Both the position numbers and the translations under genes were made by a program. From Thermoanaerobaculia bacterium (GTDB lineage Bacteria > Acidobacteriota > Thermoanaerobaculia > Gp7-AA8), in assembly GCA_017883235.1 (NCBI GenBank), contig JADGNY010000002.1:101585-165584 (forward strand): DNA of 64,000 nucleotides, in the 5' to 3' direction. Below, in pieces: positions 16,206 to 24,193 of this stretch. The notes beneath the pieces were generated by a model that was not told where the DNA came from, did no database searches, and saw only the letters and a program-made list of their open reading frames with translations. Each line of letters begins with the position of its first letter. Within the stretch, counting starts at the first letter, position 1.

Positions 16206-17390
16206 CTAGCCGACTACTTCGAACTTTCGGCCCACCTCCACGATCGCATCGATGGCGCGGTCGAGGTGGTCGCGGGTGTGGGCGGCGCTGATCTGGCAGC
16301 GGAGGCGGGCGGCGCCCTGGGGGACGACGGGGAAGCCGAAGCCGGAGACGTAGACGCCGCGGGTGAGCAGCTCGGCGGAGATGGCGATCGCTTTGGCGGT
16401 GTCGCCGATGATGATCGGGACGATCGGGTGGATCCCTTCGCGTACGTTCACGCCCTTGGCCGTGAGTTGCTGGCGGAAGTAGGTGGTGTTCTCGCGCAGC
16501 CGGGTGAGGAAGCTCGGATCGTTTTCGAGGAGGTCGAAGGCGGCGATTGAGCCCATGACCACGGCCGGGGGCAGCGTGTTCGAGAAGAGGTAGGGACGCG
16601 ATCTCTGGCGGAGGTAGTCGATGAGCGTTTTGGGGCCGGTGGTGAAGCCGCCGTGCGATCCGCCCAGCGCCTTGCCGAGGGTGGAGGTGTGGGCGTCGAT
16701 CTTGTCGAAGACGCCAAGCTCCTCGCCGGTGCCGCGGCCGGTGTTGCCGAGCACTCCGGTGGCGTGTGAATCGTCGACGACGAGGAACGCCTCGTACTCG
16801 GCGGCGAGGTCGACGATTTCCGGCAGCGGGGCGAGCGAGCCTTCCATCGAGAAGACGCCATCGGTGACGATCACCTTGTTCCGTGAGTCGCGCGTCGCTT
16901 CGAGGGCACGGCGCAGGTCGGCCATGTCGCGGTTTTTGTAGCGTTCCTTCTTCGCCTTCGCCAGTCGGACGCCGTCGATGATCGAGGCGTGATTCAGCTC
17001 GTCCGAGATGATGGCGTCCTGCTCCTGGGCGATGGTCTGAAACAGTCCTTCATTCGCATTCCAGCAGGAGCCGTAGAGGATCGTGTCCTCGGTGCCGAAG
17101 AAGCGGGCGATCCGCTCTTCGAGCTTCCGGTGGATCGTTTGCGTACCGCAGATGAAGCGGACGGAGGCCAGGCCGTAGCCGTAGTCGCGCTCCCCTTTTT
17201 CCGACGCCTCGACGATGGCGGGATGGTCGGCCAGCCCGAGGTAGTTGTTGGAGGTCAGCATGATGACGTCGCCGAAGCCCTCGACGTCGACCACCGCCCC
17301 TTGCGGCGATTTCATCAGCAACTCGCGTTTGAGCGTGCCGGCGGCAGCCATCTGATCGAGCTCGGTTTGCAGCGTGGAAATCAACGACAT
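16206..17390 (-). CDS. kbl: 2-amino-3-ketobutyrate coenzyme A ligase (glycine C-acetyltransferase)
   Basis: The 394-residue product is a PLP-dependent alpha-oxoamine synthase. It matches Kbl in size and motifs: MLTSNNYLGLADHP near residue 45, the DELNHASIIDG region, VVDDSHATGVLG with the PLP-binding Asp, and the Schiff-base Lys in TSTLGKALGGSHGG. The enzyme converts 2-amino-3-ketobutyrate plus CoA to glycine and acetyl-CoA in threonine degradation, in the cytoplasm. The related 8-amino-7-oxononanoate synthase (BioF) is less likely given length and the GERDYGYGLASVRFICGTQ segment typical of Kbl. The ATG at 17390 has the RBS GAGGTGACC. No threonine dehydrogenase gene is adjacent. Confidence 0.88.
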   Translation of the reverse strand: MSLISTLQTELDQMAAAGTLKRELLMKSPQGAVVDVEGFGDVIMLTSNNYLGLADHPAIVEASEKGERDYGYGLASVRFICGTQTIHRKLEERIARFFGTEDTILYGSCWNANEGLFQTIAQEQDAIISDELNHASIIDGVRLAKAKKERYKNRDMADLRRALEATRDSRNKVIVTDGVFSMEGSLAPLPEIVDLAAEYEAFLVVDDSHATGVLGNTGRGTGEELGVFDKIDAHTSTLGKALGGSHGGFTTGPKTLIDYLRQRSRPYLFSNTLPPAVVMGSIAAFDLLENDPSFLTRLRENTTYFRQQLTAKGVNVREGIHPIVPIIIGDTAKAIAISAELLTRGVYVSGFGFPVVPQGAARLRCQISAAHTRDHLDRAIDAIVEVGRKFEVVG

Positions 17391-17534
17391 CAGGTCACCT
17401 CGGCGGGATGAAAATTCGCGGCGGTTGATTCTATCAGCGCCGTTCCAGCAGCTCGATGCGAAGTCTATCGCTGGAAAGGTCGAGCTGATTTTGGATAAAC
17501 CACTGCTGCGCGTCCGCCCCAGTTTGCGCATCTT

Positions 17535-17613
17535 GAGATCCTTCGCCGTCCTCCGCCGCTTTTCGCTCGCTACGCTCGCTCAGCGGCTGCGGCAGTCTCA
17601 GGATGACAATTTG
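17535..17613. repeat. Dispersed repeat, GAGATCCTTCGC...CAGGATGACA family
   Basis: The stretch corresponds to the right half of the element at 56108-56266, with the shared GAGATCCTTCGCCGTCC start and CTCAGGATGACAATTTG end. It lies between kbl and the cysteine dioxygenase gene. Confidence 0.8.
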
Positions 17614-17623
17614 GCCGGGGCAA

Positions 17624-18277
17624 CTAGGCCGCGGGCCCAGCCGGCTCGTTGTCGTACTTCAGGTCGCGGCGGAAACATCGGCCGGCCTCGAGGTCGAAGA
17701 CGACGCAAGAGTCGATGGGGCGTGAGTAGACGTGGACGCTGACGGCACGCTCGTTCCACTCTTCGAGATTCTTGATGCGGTGGATGGTCTGCGTCTTGTC
17801 GACCGTGTTGAGCGGTCCGCCCGGGACGCAAAGCTCCGTGCCGAGGGACTGCATCTCGATGCGGGTGGCGCCGGCGAGGCAGTCCATCCCCACGACCTGC
17901 TGATTCTCGGGGCGGTTGCAGCCGAGCTGCTTGTAGTTCTCGACGATCAGCTTCCCCTCGACCATCGTCATCCATCCGAGCTGGCCGTTGTGCGTGTGAA
18001 GCGGGGTGATGGCTCCGATCGGCCAGCAGATCACCATCGCTTCGATCATCTCGTTGCGGAAGACTTTGTTGCGGGTATGGCGGTCGGGTAGCCACATCTT
18101 GTAGCGCTCCAAATCCTCCGCGCGAATCTCGTACGTGGCCAGGAAGTCGTAGATCTTCTGCTTCGTGATCAGCCCGGAGGCCAGCTCGCGGATGCCGTCG
18201 ACGAACTGTTCGACGGGAACGGCCGTCGGCGAATCGATAGGCTGGGGAGGGGTAGAGGGGATGTTGTGCAGATCCAT
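17624..18277 (-). CDS. Cysteine dioxygenase type I
   Basis: This 217-residue cupin has the type I cysteine dioxygenase pattern: PLHTHNGQLGWMTMVEG with two iron-ligand His residues (about residues 92-95), a third His in AVSVHVYSRPIDSC, and the characteristic SxHxYSxPxxxC signature of the family. The enzyme oxidises L-cysteine to cysteine sulfinate with a mononuclear non-haem iron in the cytoplasm. A 3-mercaptopropionate dioxygenase cannot be excluded, since the substrate-binding Arg was not verified. It is divergent from purA. Together with the cysteine and cystathionine enzymes at 27.9-30.1 kb it points to active sulfur amino-acid turnover. Confidence 0.8.
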   Translation of the reverse strand: MDLHNIPSTPPQPIDSPTAVPVEQFVDGIRELASGLITKQKIYDFLATYEIRAEDLERYKMWLPDRHTRNKVFRNEMIEAMVICWPIGAITPLHTHNGQLGWMTMVEGKLIVENYKQLGCNRPENQQVVGMDCLAGATRIEMQSLGTELCVPGGPLNTVDKTQTIHRIKNLEEWNERAVSVHVYSRPIDSCVVFDLEAGRCFRRDLKYDNEPAGPAA

Positions 18278-18315
18278 GGGTTCCTTGCTTGCTCGCTTGA
18301 TGAACTATAGCTGGT

Positions 18316-18409
18316 TCGGAGGGGGTCGGGAGTCGGGGGTCGTAGAGGAGATCGCGCGATACCGCGCCGCTTTCTCTCCGACCCCCGACTCCCGACCCCC
18401 GACTCCCGA
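18316..18409. repeat. Dispersed inverted repeat, GGGTCGGGAGTCGGG family (copy 1)
   Basis: The left arm (18316-18342), built on GGGGGTCGGGAGTCGG, is the inverse of the right arm (18379-18409), built on CCGACTCCCGACCCCCGAC. It lies in the divergent region between the dioxygenase and purA genes. A second copy is at 28900-28994. Confidence 0.8.
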
Positions 18410-18418
18410 ACAACATGC

Positions 18419-18424
18419 TAGGCT
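18419..18424 (+). promoter_or_regulatory. -10-like box of purA
   Basis: TAGGCT with a TGC upstream (extended -10) lies 10 nt before the purA ATG. No RBS is visible, in line with leaderless transcription. Confidence 0.4.
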
Positions 18425-18434
18425 CCGCGCCGCA

Positions 18435-19709
18435 ATGCAGAACCTTGCCGTAATCGGCACGCAATGGGGCGACGAGGGGAAGGGGAAGATCGTCGATCTT
18501 CTCTGCGAATCCTTCGATGTCGTGGCCCGCTATCAGGGTGGTCATAACGCCGGCCACACGGTGAAATTCGGCGAGAAGCATTTCTCGCTGCGGCTCATCC
18601 CGTCGGGGATTCTCCATCCTGACAAGCTCTGCATCCTCGGCAACGGAATGGTCATCGACCCCGAGGCGCTGCTGGACGAGATCGAGAAACTGCGGGCGCT
18701 CGGCGTCGTCATCAATTCAAACCTCAAGATCAGCGACTCCGCCCAGGTCATCCTGCCGTACCACAAAGCGCTCGATCTGGCCCGCGAGGAAGCGGCCGGC
18801 GAGGGGAAAATCGGCACGACCGGACGCGGCATCGGCCCCGCGTACGAGACGAAAGTGAGCCGCTACGGTATCCGCGTGGCTGACCTGCTCGACCCCTACG
18901 TTCTGCGCGATCGCATCGAATTCGCCTGCGCCGAGAAGAACCCGGTGCTCAAGGGCGTCTACGGCAAGGACGGCTTCGACCCGAAGAAGCTTTACGACGA
19001 CTACACACGCTACGGCGAGGTGCTGGCCGACCGCATCACCAACGGGACGATCCTGATCAACGAGCAGATCCGCGCCGGCAAGAAGGTGATGTTCGAAGGG
19101 GCGCAGGGGGCGATGCTCGACATCGACCACGGCACCTACCCGTTCGTGACGTCCTCGAGCACGGTCGTTGGCGGCGTCTGCACCGGCCTCGGCGTGGCCC
19201 CGAAGCACATCCACCGCGTCATCGGCGTGGCCAAGGCCTACACGACGCGCGTCGGCGGCGGCGCGTTTCCGACGGAGTTGAACGATGCCAGCGGCGAGCA
19301 TCTGCGCGCTCGCGGAAACGAGTTTGGAACCGTCACAGGCCGCCCGCGCCGCACCGGCTGGCTCGATCTCCCCGTCCTCCGTACCTCGGCGATGCTGAAC
19401 GGACTCGATGCCATCGCCTTGACCAAGCTCGACGTCCTCGACGAGTTCGACGAGATCCCGGTCTGCATCGGCTACAACGTCCGCTCCGAGGTCTGGAAGA
19501 CGTTTCCCGCCTTCGCGGTCGCGCACCACGACTACAAGCCGGAGTACCGGATGTTCAAGGGCTGGAAAGAGCCGACGGTCGGAATGACGTCGTACGACGA
19601 CCTCCCGCAGGCGGCGAAGGATTACGTGCGGTTCATCGAGGATGAGGTGGAGTGCCAGGCCACGATCATCTCGACGGGGCCGCGGCGCGAAGAGACGATC
19701 GTGCGGTAG
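18435..19709 (+). CDS. purA: Adenylosuccinate synthetase
   Basis: The 424-residue protein has the normal PurA length and all key motifs. The P-loop-like GDEGKGK is at residues 12-18, and GGHNAGHTV carries the catalytic His near residue 41. TTGRGIGPAY, the GAQGAMLDIDHGTYPFVTSS block and TRVGGGAFPTEL follow, and GRPRRTGWLD is near the C-terminal third. It joins IMP and aspartate using GTP in AMP synthesis, in the cytoplasm. The ATG at 18435 is chosen because the protein then begins MQNLAVIGTQWGDEG as in homologs; longer frames run into an inverted repeat. It stands alone, followed by a repeat cluster. Confidence 0.96.
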   Translation: MQNLAVIGTQWGDEGKGKIVDLLCESFDVVARYQGGHNAGHTVKFGEKHFSLRLIPSGILHPDKLCILGNGMVIDPEALLDEIEKLRALGVVINSNLKISDSAQVILPYHKALDLAREEAAGEGKIGTTGRGIGPAYETKVSRYGIRVADLLDPYVLRDRIEFACAEKNPVLKGVYGKDGFDPKKLYDDYTRYGEVLADRITNGTILINEQIRAGKKVMFEGAQGAMLDIDHGTYPFVTSSSTVVGGVCTGLGVAPKHIHRVIGVAKAYTTRVGGGAFPTELNDASGEHLRARGNEFGTVTGRPRRTGWLDLPVLRTSAMLNGLDAIALTKLDVLDEFDEIPVCIGYNVRSEVWKTFPAFAVAHHDYKPEYRMFKGWKEPTVGMTSYDDLPQAAKDYVRFIEDEVECQATIISTGPRREETIVR

Positions 19710-19732
19710 GGGGTCGCGAGCCAGGACAAATG

Positions 19733-20110
19733 TGGCACAGACACTCTTGTCTGTGCCCCGGCCGGAGCCGCCGCCGCTGAGTGCTTGCGATGTACAGCTT
19801 TGCAAGCCCCGGCACAGACAAGAGTGTCTGTGCCTTCGCCGGCGGGAGCCGGCGAAAGATCGTAGCCCCCGGTTTCAACCGGGGGTTTCATGGTCGCCCC
19901 AGGATTGCGAGCCCGCTTTAGCGGGCGACAGAGCAGGCAGGTGCGGACGTCCCGGCGGAATGCACCTCGGATTCTGTCGCCCGCTAAAGCGGGCTTGCAA
20001 TCAGGGGCGACCTCGAACCCCCCGGTTGAAACCGGGGGCTACGACCTCAAGCCGGCTTCGCCGGCAAAACGTCCAATCTCCATGGCACAGACAAGAGTGT
20101 CTGTGCCACA
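19733..20110. repeat. Nested cluster of two dispersed inverted-repeat families
   Basis: The GGCACAGACA(A/C)... family occurs three times (19733-19757, 19811-19834, 20083-20110). Between them lie two inverted copies of another element containing GCCCCCGGTTTCAACCGGGG and GCCCGCTTTAGCGGGCGAC (about 19860-19932 and 19975-20045). The whole 378 bp fills the space between purA and the convergent HicB-like gene, and I see no gene inside. Confidence 0.85.
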
Positions 20111-20153
20111 TTAGCCCCGGATCATCGAATCCGCCGAGGCAAGCCGTGATCAA

Positions 20154-20167
20154 TGTGGCATGCCACA
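20154..20167. promoter_or_regulatory. 14 bp perfect palindrome after the HicB-like gene
   Basis: TGTGGCATGCCACA is fully self-complementary and lies 3 bp beyond the stop of the HicB-like gene. It could be a terminator stem remnant or a protein site; there is no T run. Confidence 0.3.
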
Positions 20168-20170
20168 AAA

Positions 20171-20338
20171 TCACGCGCCAAAGGTCTCTACGTGAAACTG
20201 AATCGCCGACCGGACGTCAGCCAGCGCCTGATCGTACGTGTCGCCTTCGCCGATGACGACACCCCGCATTCCGACGGGATAGGCGACGTAGCCGTCATCG
20301 TGTTTTTCTACGATGATCTTGATCGAGCTCACGAGCAT
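20171..20338 (-). CDS. HicB-like antitoxin family protein, orphan
   Basis: A 55-residue frame encodes a partial-RNase-H-fold HicB-like protein. It begins with strands IKIIVEKHDDGYVAYPVGM, then GDTYDQALADVRSAIQFHV, which matches the classic HicB pattern EKDEDGYVA...G.T.EEA..N...AI. No HicA toxin gene is found on either side: downstream are dispersed repeats and upstream is the divergent dehydratase gene. It may be a solitary regulator or a remnant of a toxin-antitoxin pair. The ATG at 20338 is the longest start; a GTG at 20332 lies 7 nt after a -10-like CATACT and is also plausible. Confidence 0.75.
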   Translation of the reverse strand: MLVSSIKIIVEKHDDGYVAYPVGMRGVVIGEGDTYDQALADVRSAIQFHVETFGA

Positions 20339-20362
20339 CAGTATGCCACGGGCGGCGTCTCT

Positions 20363-20368
20363 TACAAT
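20363..20368 (+). promoter_or_regulatory. -10 box, leaderless start at 20377
   Basis: TACAAT lies exactly 8 nt before the ATG at 20377 with no RBS between. Confidence 0.55.
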
Positions 20369-20376
20369 GTCGCCAT

Positions 20377-21348
20377 ATGCCGACCGCCGCCCCTCCCGTC
20401 CGTCCCGTCACGCTCGATGAAATCTACGCCGCGCGCGAGCGGATCCGCGGCATCATTACGCGCACGCCGCTCATCAAGCTACGGCATGACGCGGCGGCGC
20501 CGGATATCTGGCTCAAGCTCGACAACCTGCAGCCGATCAATGCCTTCAAGATCCGCGGCGCGGCGAACGCCGTGGCCATGCTCACGCCCGAGGAGCGGGC
20601 CAAAGGGGTCTGGACCATCAGCGCAGGAAACGCCGGACAGGGAGTGGCGTTCGCGGCGCGTGCGTACGGCATCCCGTGCACAGTGGTCACGATCGAGACC
20701 GCCCCGGAGACGAAGATCGAGCGTATGCGCAACCTCGGCGCGCGCATCGTGAAAGTGCCCTTCGATGCCGCGTGGCATGCCATGGAGGATCGGGCGTTCG
20801 AAGGAGTGGAGGGATCGTTCATCCATCCCTTCGATGACCACAACTTCATCGCCGGCAATGCTTCGCTCGGGCTGGAGATCCTCGAAGATCTGCCGGAGGT
20901 GAGGACCGTGATCGCCGCCATCGGCGGCGGCGGACTGGTCTCCGGCATCGGAAGCGCCATCCGTCAGCTCGCGCCGTCAGTGAGGATTCTCGGCGCGGAG
21001 CCGGAGACTGCCTCGCCGGGGGCGAAATCATTCGAAGCCGGGTCGCCGCAGAAGTTCGACGACTTCCAGCCGTCGTTCGTCGACGGCGCGGGTGGCAAGA
21101 GCGTCTTCCCGCGCATGTGGGAGCGGATGCAGGGGATCGTGGACGGATCGATCGTGGTCACGCTCGATGAGACGAAGCGGGCCATGCGCCTCGTCGCCGA
21201 AAAAGTACGCGTCATCGCCGAGGGGGCAGGGGCGCTCTCCGTTGCGGCGGCGCTCAGCGGAAGAGCAGGCGAAGGACCGATCGTCGCCGTCATCTCCGGC
21301 GGGAACATCGATCTGAAGAAGTTCGCGGAGTTGATCGGGGCGGTGTGA
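20377..21348 (+). CDS. Threonine/serine dehydratase-like PLP enzyme
   Basis: The 323-residue product is a fold-type II PLP enzyme of the threonine dehydratase / serine racemase family. The Schiff-base Lys is in NAFKIRGAANA (about residue 58), the phosphate-binding loop is SAGNAGQGVA, and the glycine-rich cofactor loop is AIGGGGLVSG. It lacks the C-terminal ACT domains of biosynthetic IlvA, so it resembles the catabolic short form (TdcB-like), which deaminates threonine to 2-oxobutyrate or serine to pyruvate. Serine racemase or threo-3-hydroxyaspartate ammonia-lyase are alternatives that sequence alone does not exclude. It ends 85 bp before the convergent iron-permease-like gene. Confidence 0.85.
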   Translation: MPTAAPPVRPVTLDEIYAARERIRGIITRTPLIKLRHDAAAPDIWLKLDNLQPINAFKIRGAANAVAMLTPEERAKGVWTISAGNAGQGVAFAARAYGIPCTVVTIETAPETKIERMRNLGARIVKVPFDAAWHAMEDRAFEGVEGSFIHPFDDHNFIAGNASLGLEILEDLPEVRTVIAAIGGGGLVSGIGSAIRQLAPSVRILGAEPETASPGAKSFEAGSPQKFDDFQPSFVDGAGGKSVFPRMWERMQGIVDGSIVVTLDETKRAMRLVAEKVRVIAEGAGALSVAAALSGRAGEGPIVAVISGGNIDLKKFAELIGAV

Positions 21349-21349
21349 G

Positions 21350-21433
21350 ACGGTTGCGGGGTCTCGCGGTGTCCGGCGTCTTCAGTCGCCGATCAACTCA
21401 GAAACCCCGAGACCGCGAGACCGCGAGACCGCG
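21350..21433. repeat. Dispersed inverted repeat, GCGGTTGCGGGGTCTCGCGG family (copy 1)
   Basis: Left arm GGTTGCGGGGTCTCGCGG and right arm CCCCGAGACCGCGAGACCGC are inverse. The element exactly fills the gap between two convergent genes. Other copies are at 32643-32701, 52590-52725 and inside glyS. Confidence 0.85.
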
Positions 21434-21910
21434 CTACGGCGCCACCCTTGCCTTCCTCCGATCCTCCTTGAAGTTATGCCTCACCTCGGCTTCCTCAACG
21501 GAATGCGATTCGGTGATTGTCTCGTCGCGTTTGGCCATCTCGGCCAGGCGCTGGAAATGAATGCGCAGGACCTTCAACTCCGCTTCCGACAGATCCTCGA
21601 CTGAGATGAGACGGTTGCTGGCACCTTCCAGCGCGGCCACGATTTCGTCGAGCTTGAGCTGTACCGCCATCGAATCCTTGTTCTGGGCGCGTTGGATGAG
21701 GAAAACCATCAGGAACGTGACGATGCTCGATCCAGTGTTGATGACCAATTGCCACGTGTCGGAATAGTGAAAGAGCGGGCCGGTGACACCCCAGACGACG
21801 ATGATCAGAGCCGCCAGGACAAACGCGTATGTCGAACCTGACCACGCGGTCGCCGCCGTCGCGAAGCGCGACAGCATGTTGCCTTTTGCTTCCTGCCGCC
21901 GTTCGTTCAT
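21434..21910 (-). CDS. Low-affinity iron permease family protein
   Basis: The 158-residue product matches the small bacterial low-affinity iron permease family (named from fungal Fet4 similarity). It has two transmembrane helices: about residues 27-48 (YAFVLAALIIVVWGVTGP) and 58-76 (LVINTGSSIVTFLMVFLIQ). Next comes the conserved QRAQNKDSMAVQLKLDEIVAA segment and a charged cytoplasmic tail containing ISVEDLSEAELKVL. Iron transport has not been shown for these bacterial proteins, so the name is a family label. The ATG at 21910 has the RBS AAGAGG. It is divergent from the PagL-like gene with 59 bp between the two starts. Confidence 0.85.
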   Translation of the reverse strand: MNERRQEAKGNMLSRFATAATAWSGSTYAFVLAALIIVVWGVTGPLFHYSDTWQLVINTGSSIVTFLMVFLIQRAQNKDSMAVQLKLDEIVAALEGASNRLISVEDLSEAELKVLRIHFQRLAEMAKRDETITESHSVEEAEVRHNFKEDRRKARVAP

Positions 21911-21956
21911 GAAACCTCTTGGGCAGAACCTGTTTCACGGCGGGTGCCAGCACGTT

Positions 21957-21962
21957 TAGAAT
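21957..21962 (+). promoter_or_regulatory. -10 box, leaderless start at 21970
   Basis: TAGAAT lies 7 nt before the ATG at 21970. It overlaps an alternative ATG at 21961, which makes 21970 the better start. Confidence 0.55.
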
Positions 21963-21969
21963 GTGCGGC

Positions 21970-22554
21970 ATGGTCCGTTCCATCGTCCGGCTGGCAGTTC
22001 TTCTGCTCCTGCTTTCCTCGCCCGCGTTCGCCGGCGATTTCAACATCTATCTGGCCAATGCGAAGAGTGAGACAAACCGCCACGGCCAATCGCGCTTCCG
22101 GATGATCAGCTTCGAACTGATTGGCCGCCCGAAGCTTCCCAGACTTCTCGAGCGCTACCTGCCCAATGCCCGGGCGGGTGTCGACATCGACTATTCCGAC
22201 GTGCGCCAGCCGCGGAGCTGGTTCGGTTACACCTACGGCGATCCCGACGACTCGGTGCGCGCGGAGTGGGCGCACTTCTTCATCCGGCAGTATTGGGGAT
22301 CGTCATCGAACACCCTGCGGCCGTACGTCGACCTCGGCACCGGCCCGATGTGGTCGAACCGCCGCATCCCCGCGGCGACGTCGAAGCTCAATTTCAATTC
22401 GCAGCTCGGCCTCGGCGTCGCGCTCTTCCCGAACGCGAGGACGCCGCTGTATATCGGCTATCGCTTCTTTCACATCTCCAACGGTGGCCTGTTAGCCGGC
22501 CGCAACCCCGGCTTGAACGTGAACGGATTCTTCATCGGGACCCGGGTGCGCTGA
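21970..22554 (+). CDS. Acyloxyacyl hydrolase, PagL-like lipid A 3-O-deacylase
   Basis: The 194-residue protein has a signal peptide (MVRSIVRLAVLLLLLSSPAFA) and a C-terminal PagL-type pattern. YIGYRFFHISNGGLLAGRNP contains the catalytic His-Ser pair (HIS) and the conserved Asn-Pro-Gly of the family. PagL is an eight-stranded outer-membrane beta barrel that removes the 3-O-linked acyl chain from lipid A; alternating aromatic and polar residues through the chain fit a barrel. The start at 21970 follows the -10 box by 7 nt; the in-frame ATG at 21961 overlaps that box. Its presence argues for a Gram-negative cell with LPS. Confidence 0.8.
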   Translation: MVRSIVRLAVLLLLLSSPAFAGDFNIYLANAKSETNRHGQSRFRMISFELIGRPKLPRLLERYLPNARAGVDIDYSDVRQPRSWFGYTYGDPDDSVRAEWAHFFIRQYWGSSSNTLRPYVDLGTGPMWSNRRIPAATSKLNFNSQLGLGVALFPNARTPLYIGYRFFHISNGGLLAGRNPGLNVNGFFIGTRVR

Positions 22555-22572
22555 CTGCGGCTGTGCCGCAAC

Positions 22573-22700
22573 GGAGCGCTGGCGTCTCGCCGGCTGGCTC
22601 GGCGGCGTCTCGCCGCTGAGGGTTACTCGCGAATGTATGGAGTCTTGCCAGACCTGGGGCGAGACGCCCCCGGGCCAGCCGGCGAGACGCCAGCGCTCCG
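22573..22700. repeat. Dispersed inverted repeat, GGAGCGCTGGCGTCTCGCC family (copy 1)
   Basis: The 25 bp arms (22573-22597 and 22676-22700) are perfect inverse copies. The interior holds smaller GGCGAGACG units. It fills a convergent gap. A degenerate second copy is at 41003-41135. Confidence 0.9.
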
Positions 22701-22718
22701 GGCACGGCGCCGCAGCAG

Positions 22719-23312
22719 CTACTTCACCGTCGCCAGCGGTGCCTGCATTGAAGGAGGCGTCGGGTAATCGAGACGGTCGATCATCTGGTTGATCGGCGTA
22801 CGCATTACCGGGACCCGCTGACCGGCGACGGTGGCGAACGCGCCGGTGGGTGCGGCTTTGTCGATGTTGTCGGCGAGGCGCACCTTGACGCTGGCGGGAT
22901 CGAGGAGCGCGACACCATCCCGCTTCAACATCATGGCCGGGACGAAGACGTCGGCATTGCCGGGGATGTTGCCCAGGACCAGACGCGCCGCGGGGGCGCC
23001 GGGGGCCGAGAAGGTGATCGTGACATTGCCGGGCGGCACGTCGAGAAGGAGGAATGCTCCCGTCTCCGCCACGCCGCCCGAGACATACGGCGCGTTCTCG
23101 ATCCAGACATTCGTTCCGCGGAAGAGATTCTGCTTGCGGGCCGCTTCCGTTTCGATGGTGTGATAGGCGTTATTGGGGCCGGTATCGACGTCGACGATCC
23201 AGCCGCGGACGCTGATCGGATCTCTTGCCACATGCGGGCCGGCAGGCTCTTTCCCGCCACCGCAGGCGGCCGCAAGCAGAGCCAGAATGAGGATGAATCG
23301 TTTTGCATTCAC
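22719..23312 (-). CDS. Lipoprotein of unknown function
   Basis: The 197-residue product has a lipoprotein signal (MNAKRFILILALLAAACGGG, lipobox LAAAC with Cys at residue 17). The mature part has a beta-rich region around residues 55-130 (VWIENAPYVSGG..., LLLDVPPGNVTITFSAPG) that resembles a carboxypeptidase-regulatory-like sandwich, and no catalytic motif. The start is GTG at 23312; a TATCCT box 6 nt upstream suggests a leaderless message. The 5' end overlaps the longest frame of the divergent patatin gene, so one of the two must start further in. Function unknown; a cell-envelope location is likely. Confidence 0.7.
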   Translation of the reverse strand: MNAKRFILILALLAAACGGGKEPAGPHVARDPISVRGWIVDVDTGPNNAYHTIETEAARKQNLFRGTNVWIENAPYVSGGVAETGAFLLLDVPPGNVTITFSAPGAPAARLVLGNIPGNADVFVPAMMLKRDGVALLDPASVKVRLADNIDKAAPTGAFATVAGQRVPVMRTPINQMIDRLDYPTPPSMQAPLATVK

Positions 23313-23322
23313 CGCAAGAGGA

Positions 23323-23328
23323 TAAGCT
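23323..23328 (+). promoter_or_regulatory. -10-like box for the patatin gene
   Basis: TAAGCT lies 7 nt before the TTG at 23336. This spacing matches other leaderless starts in the window and resolves the overlap with the divergent lipoprotein gene. Confidence 0.4.
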
Positions 23329-23335
23329 GAAGTCC

Positions 23336-24193
23336 TTGGATCGCCTCGCGCTGCTTCGAAACGCCGGAAAGGTTGGCTACGTCTTCTCGGGTGGCTCCTC
23401 GCGCTGTGCCTTTCAGATCGGCGCCATCGAGGCGCTGGCCGAGCTCGGAGTGAAGCCGTCGCTGGCGATCGGCGTCTCCGCCGGCGCGTGGAACGCCGCC
23501 ATCGTCGCCGCCCGCTCCGAGTCGCGGATCCGCTACTACTGGCGGTCGTTCATGCGCATGCCGCACATCGATCTGCGTAACCTGCTGGTCGACCATTCGC
23601 CATGGCGCTTCCGCCACATGCACAAGCGCAACTTCGACCGTTTCATCGGGTCCGATCGTTTTCGCCAGCCGGACGCGCTTCCGCTCTTCGTCTCCGTCAC
23701 CCGCTTTCGCGACGGCGCCAACGTCATCTTCAACGTGCGCGACGTCGACGATCCGCTCCAGCTTCTCCTGGCCACCAACTACCTGCCGCCGTTCTATACG
23801 CATCGGCCCCTCATCGACGGGGTGGCCTACGGCGACGGCGGCATCTCCGACAATGCCCCGTACGAAAAAGCGCTGGCCGAGGGATGTGACGCGGTGGTCG
23901 TGGTGACGCAGAAGGGGGAATCGGAAGGTGGGATCTTCAAAAAGAAAGGCGACTATGAACACGTCGTCACCGATCCGCGTGTCGTCGTGATCCGTCCCCG
24001 TCATCGTCTGCCGTTCGGCTTCACCGAGCGCCGTTGGGAAGTGCTCGACGCGCTGACACGCATCGGCTATCTCCGAACACGCGAGGTGCTTCTCGGTGAA
24101 GATCACGCGGAGACTTACGTTCGCGCCAAAGGAGAAGCGCCGAGCGCACGGGCCAGGCGAATCCTCCGTGCGATAATCCCCAAGTCCCTATGA
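23336..24193 (+). CDS. Patatin-like phospholipase
   Basis: The 285-residue product is a patatin-family lipid acyl hydrolase. The oxyanion loop is VFSGGSSRCAF, the nucleophile Ser lies in GVSAGAWNAA (GxSxG), and the Asp of the dyad is in YGDGGISDNAPYEKA (DGG). It is likely cytoplasmic or peripheral at the inner membrane and hydrolyses phospholipid acyl esters. The TTG at 23336 is preferred because of the upstream -10-like box; a TTG at 23303 is in frame but would overlap the divergent gene. Its TGA overlaps the start of the amidase gene as ATGA, so the two are translationally coupled. Confidence 0.82.
   Translation: MDRLALLRNAGKVGYVFSGGSSRCAFQIGAIEALAELGVKPSLAIGVSAGAWNAAIVAARSESRIRYYWRSFMRMPHIDLRNLLVDHSPWRFRHMHKRNFDRFIGSDRFRQPDALPLFVSVTRFRDGANVIFNVRDVDDPLQLLLATNYLPPFYTHRPLIDGVAYGDGGISDNAPYEKALAEGCDAVVVVTQKGESEGGIFKKKGDYEHVVTDPRVVVIRPRHRLPFGFTERRWEVLDALTRIGYLRTREVLLGEDHAETYVRAKGEAPSARARRILRAIIPKSL

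Noticed and set aside
19742..20110. Small frames reading like TDKSVCAT or AQTRVSVPH in the GGCACAGAC repeats
   Set aside because: These peptides are translations of the dispersed repeat and recur wherever it lies; they are not genes.
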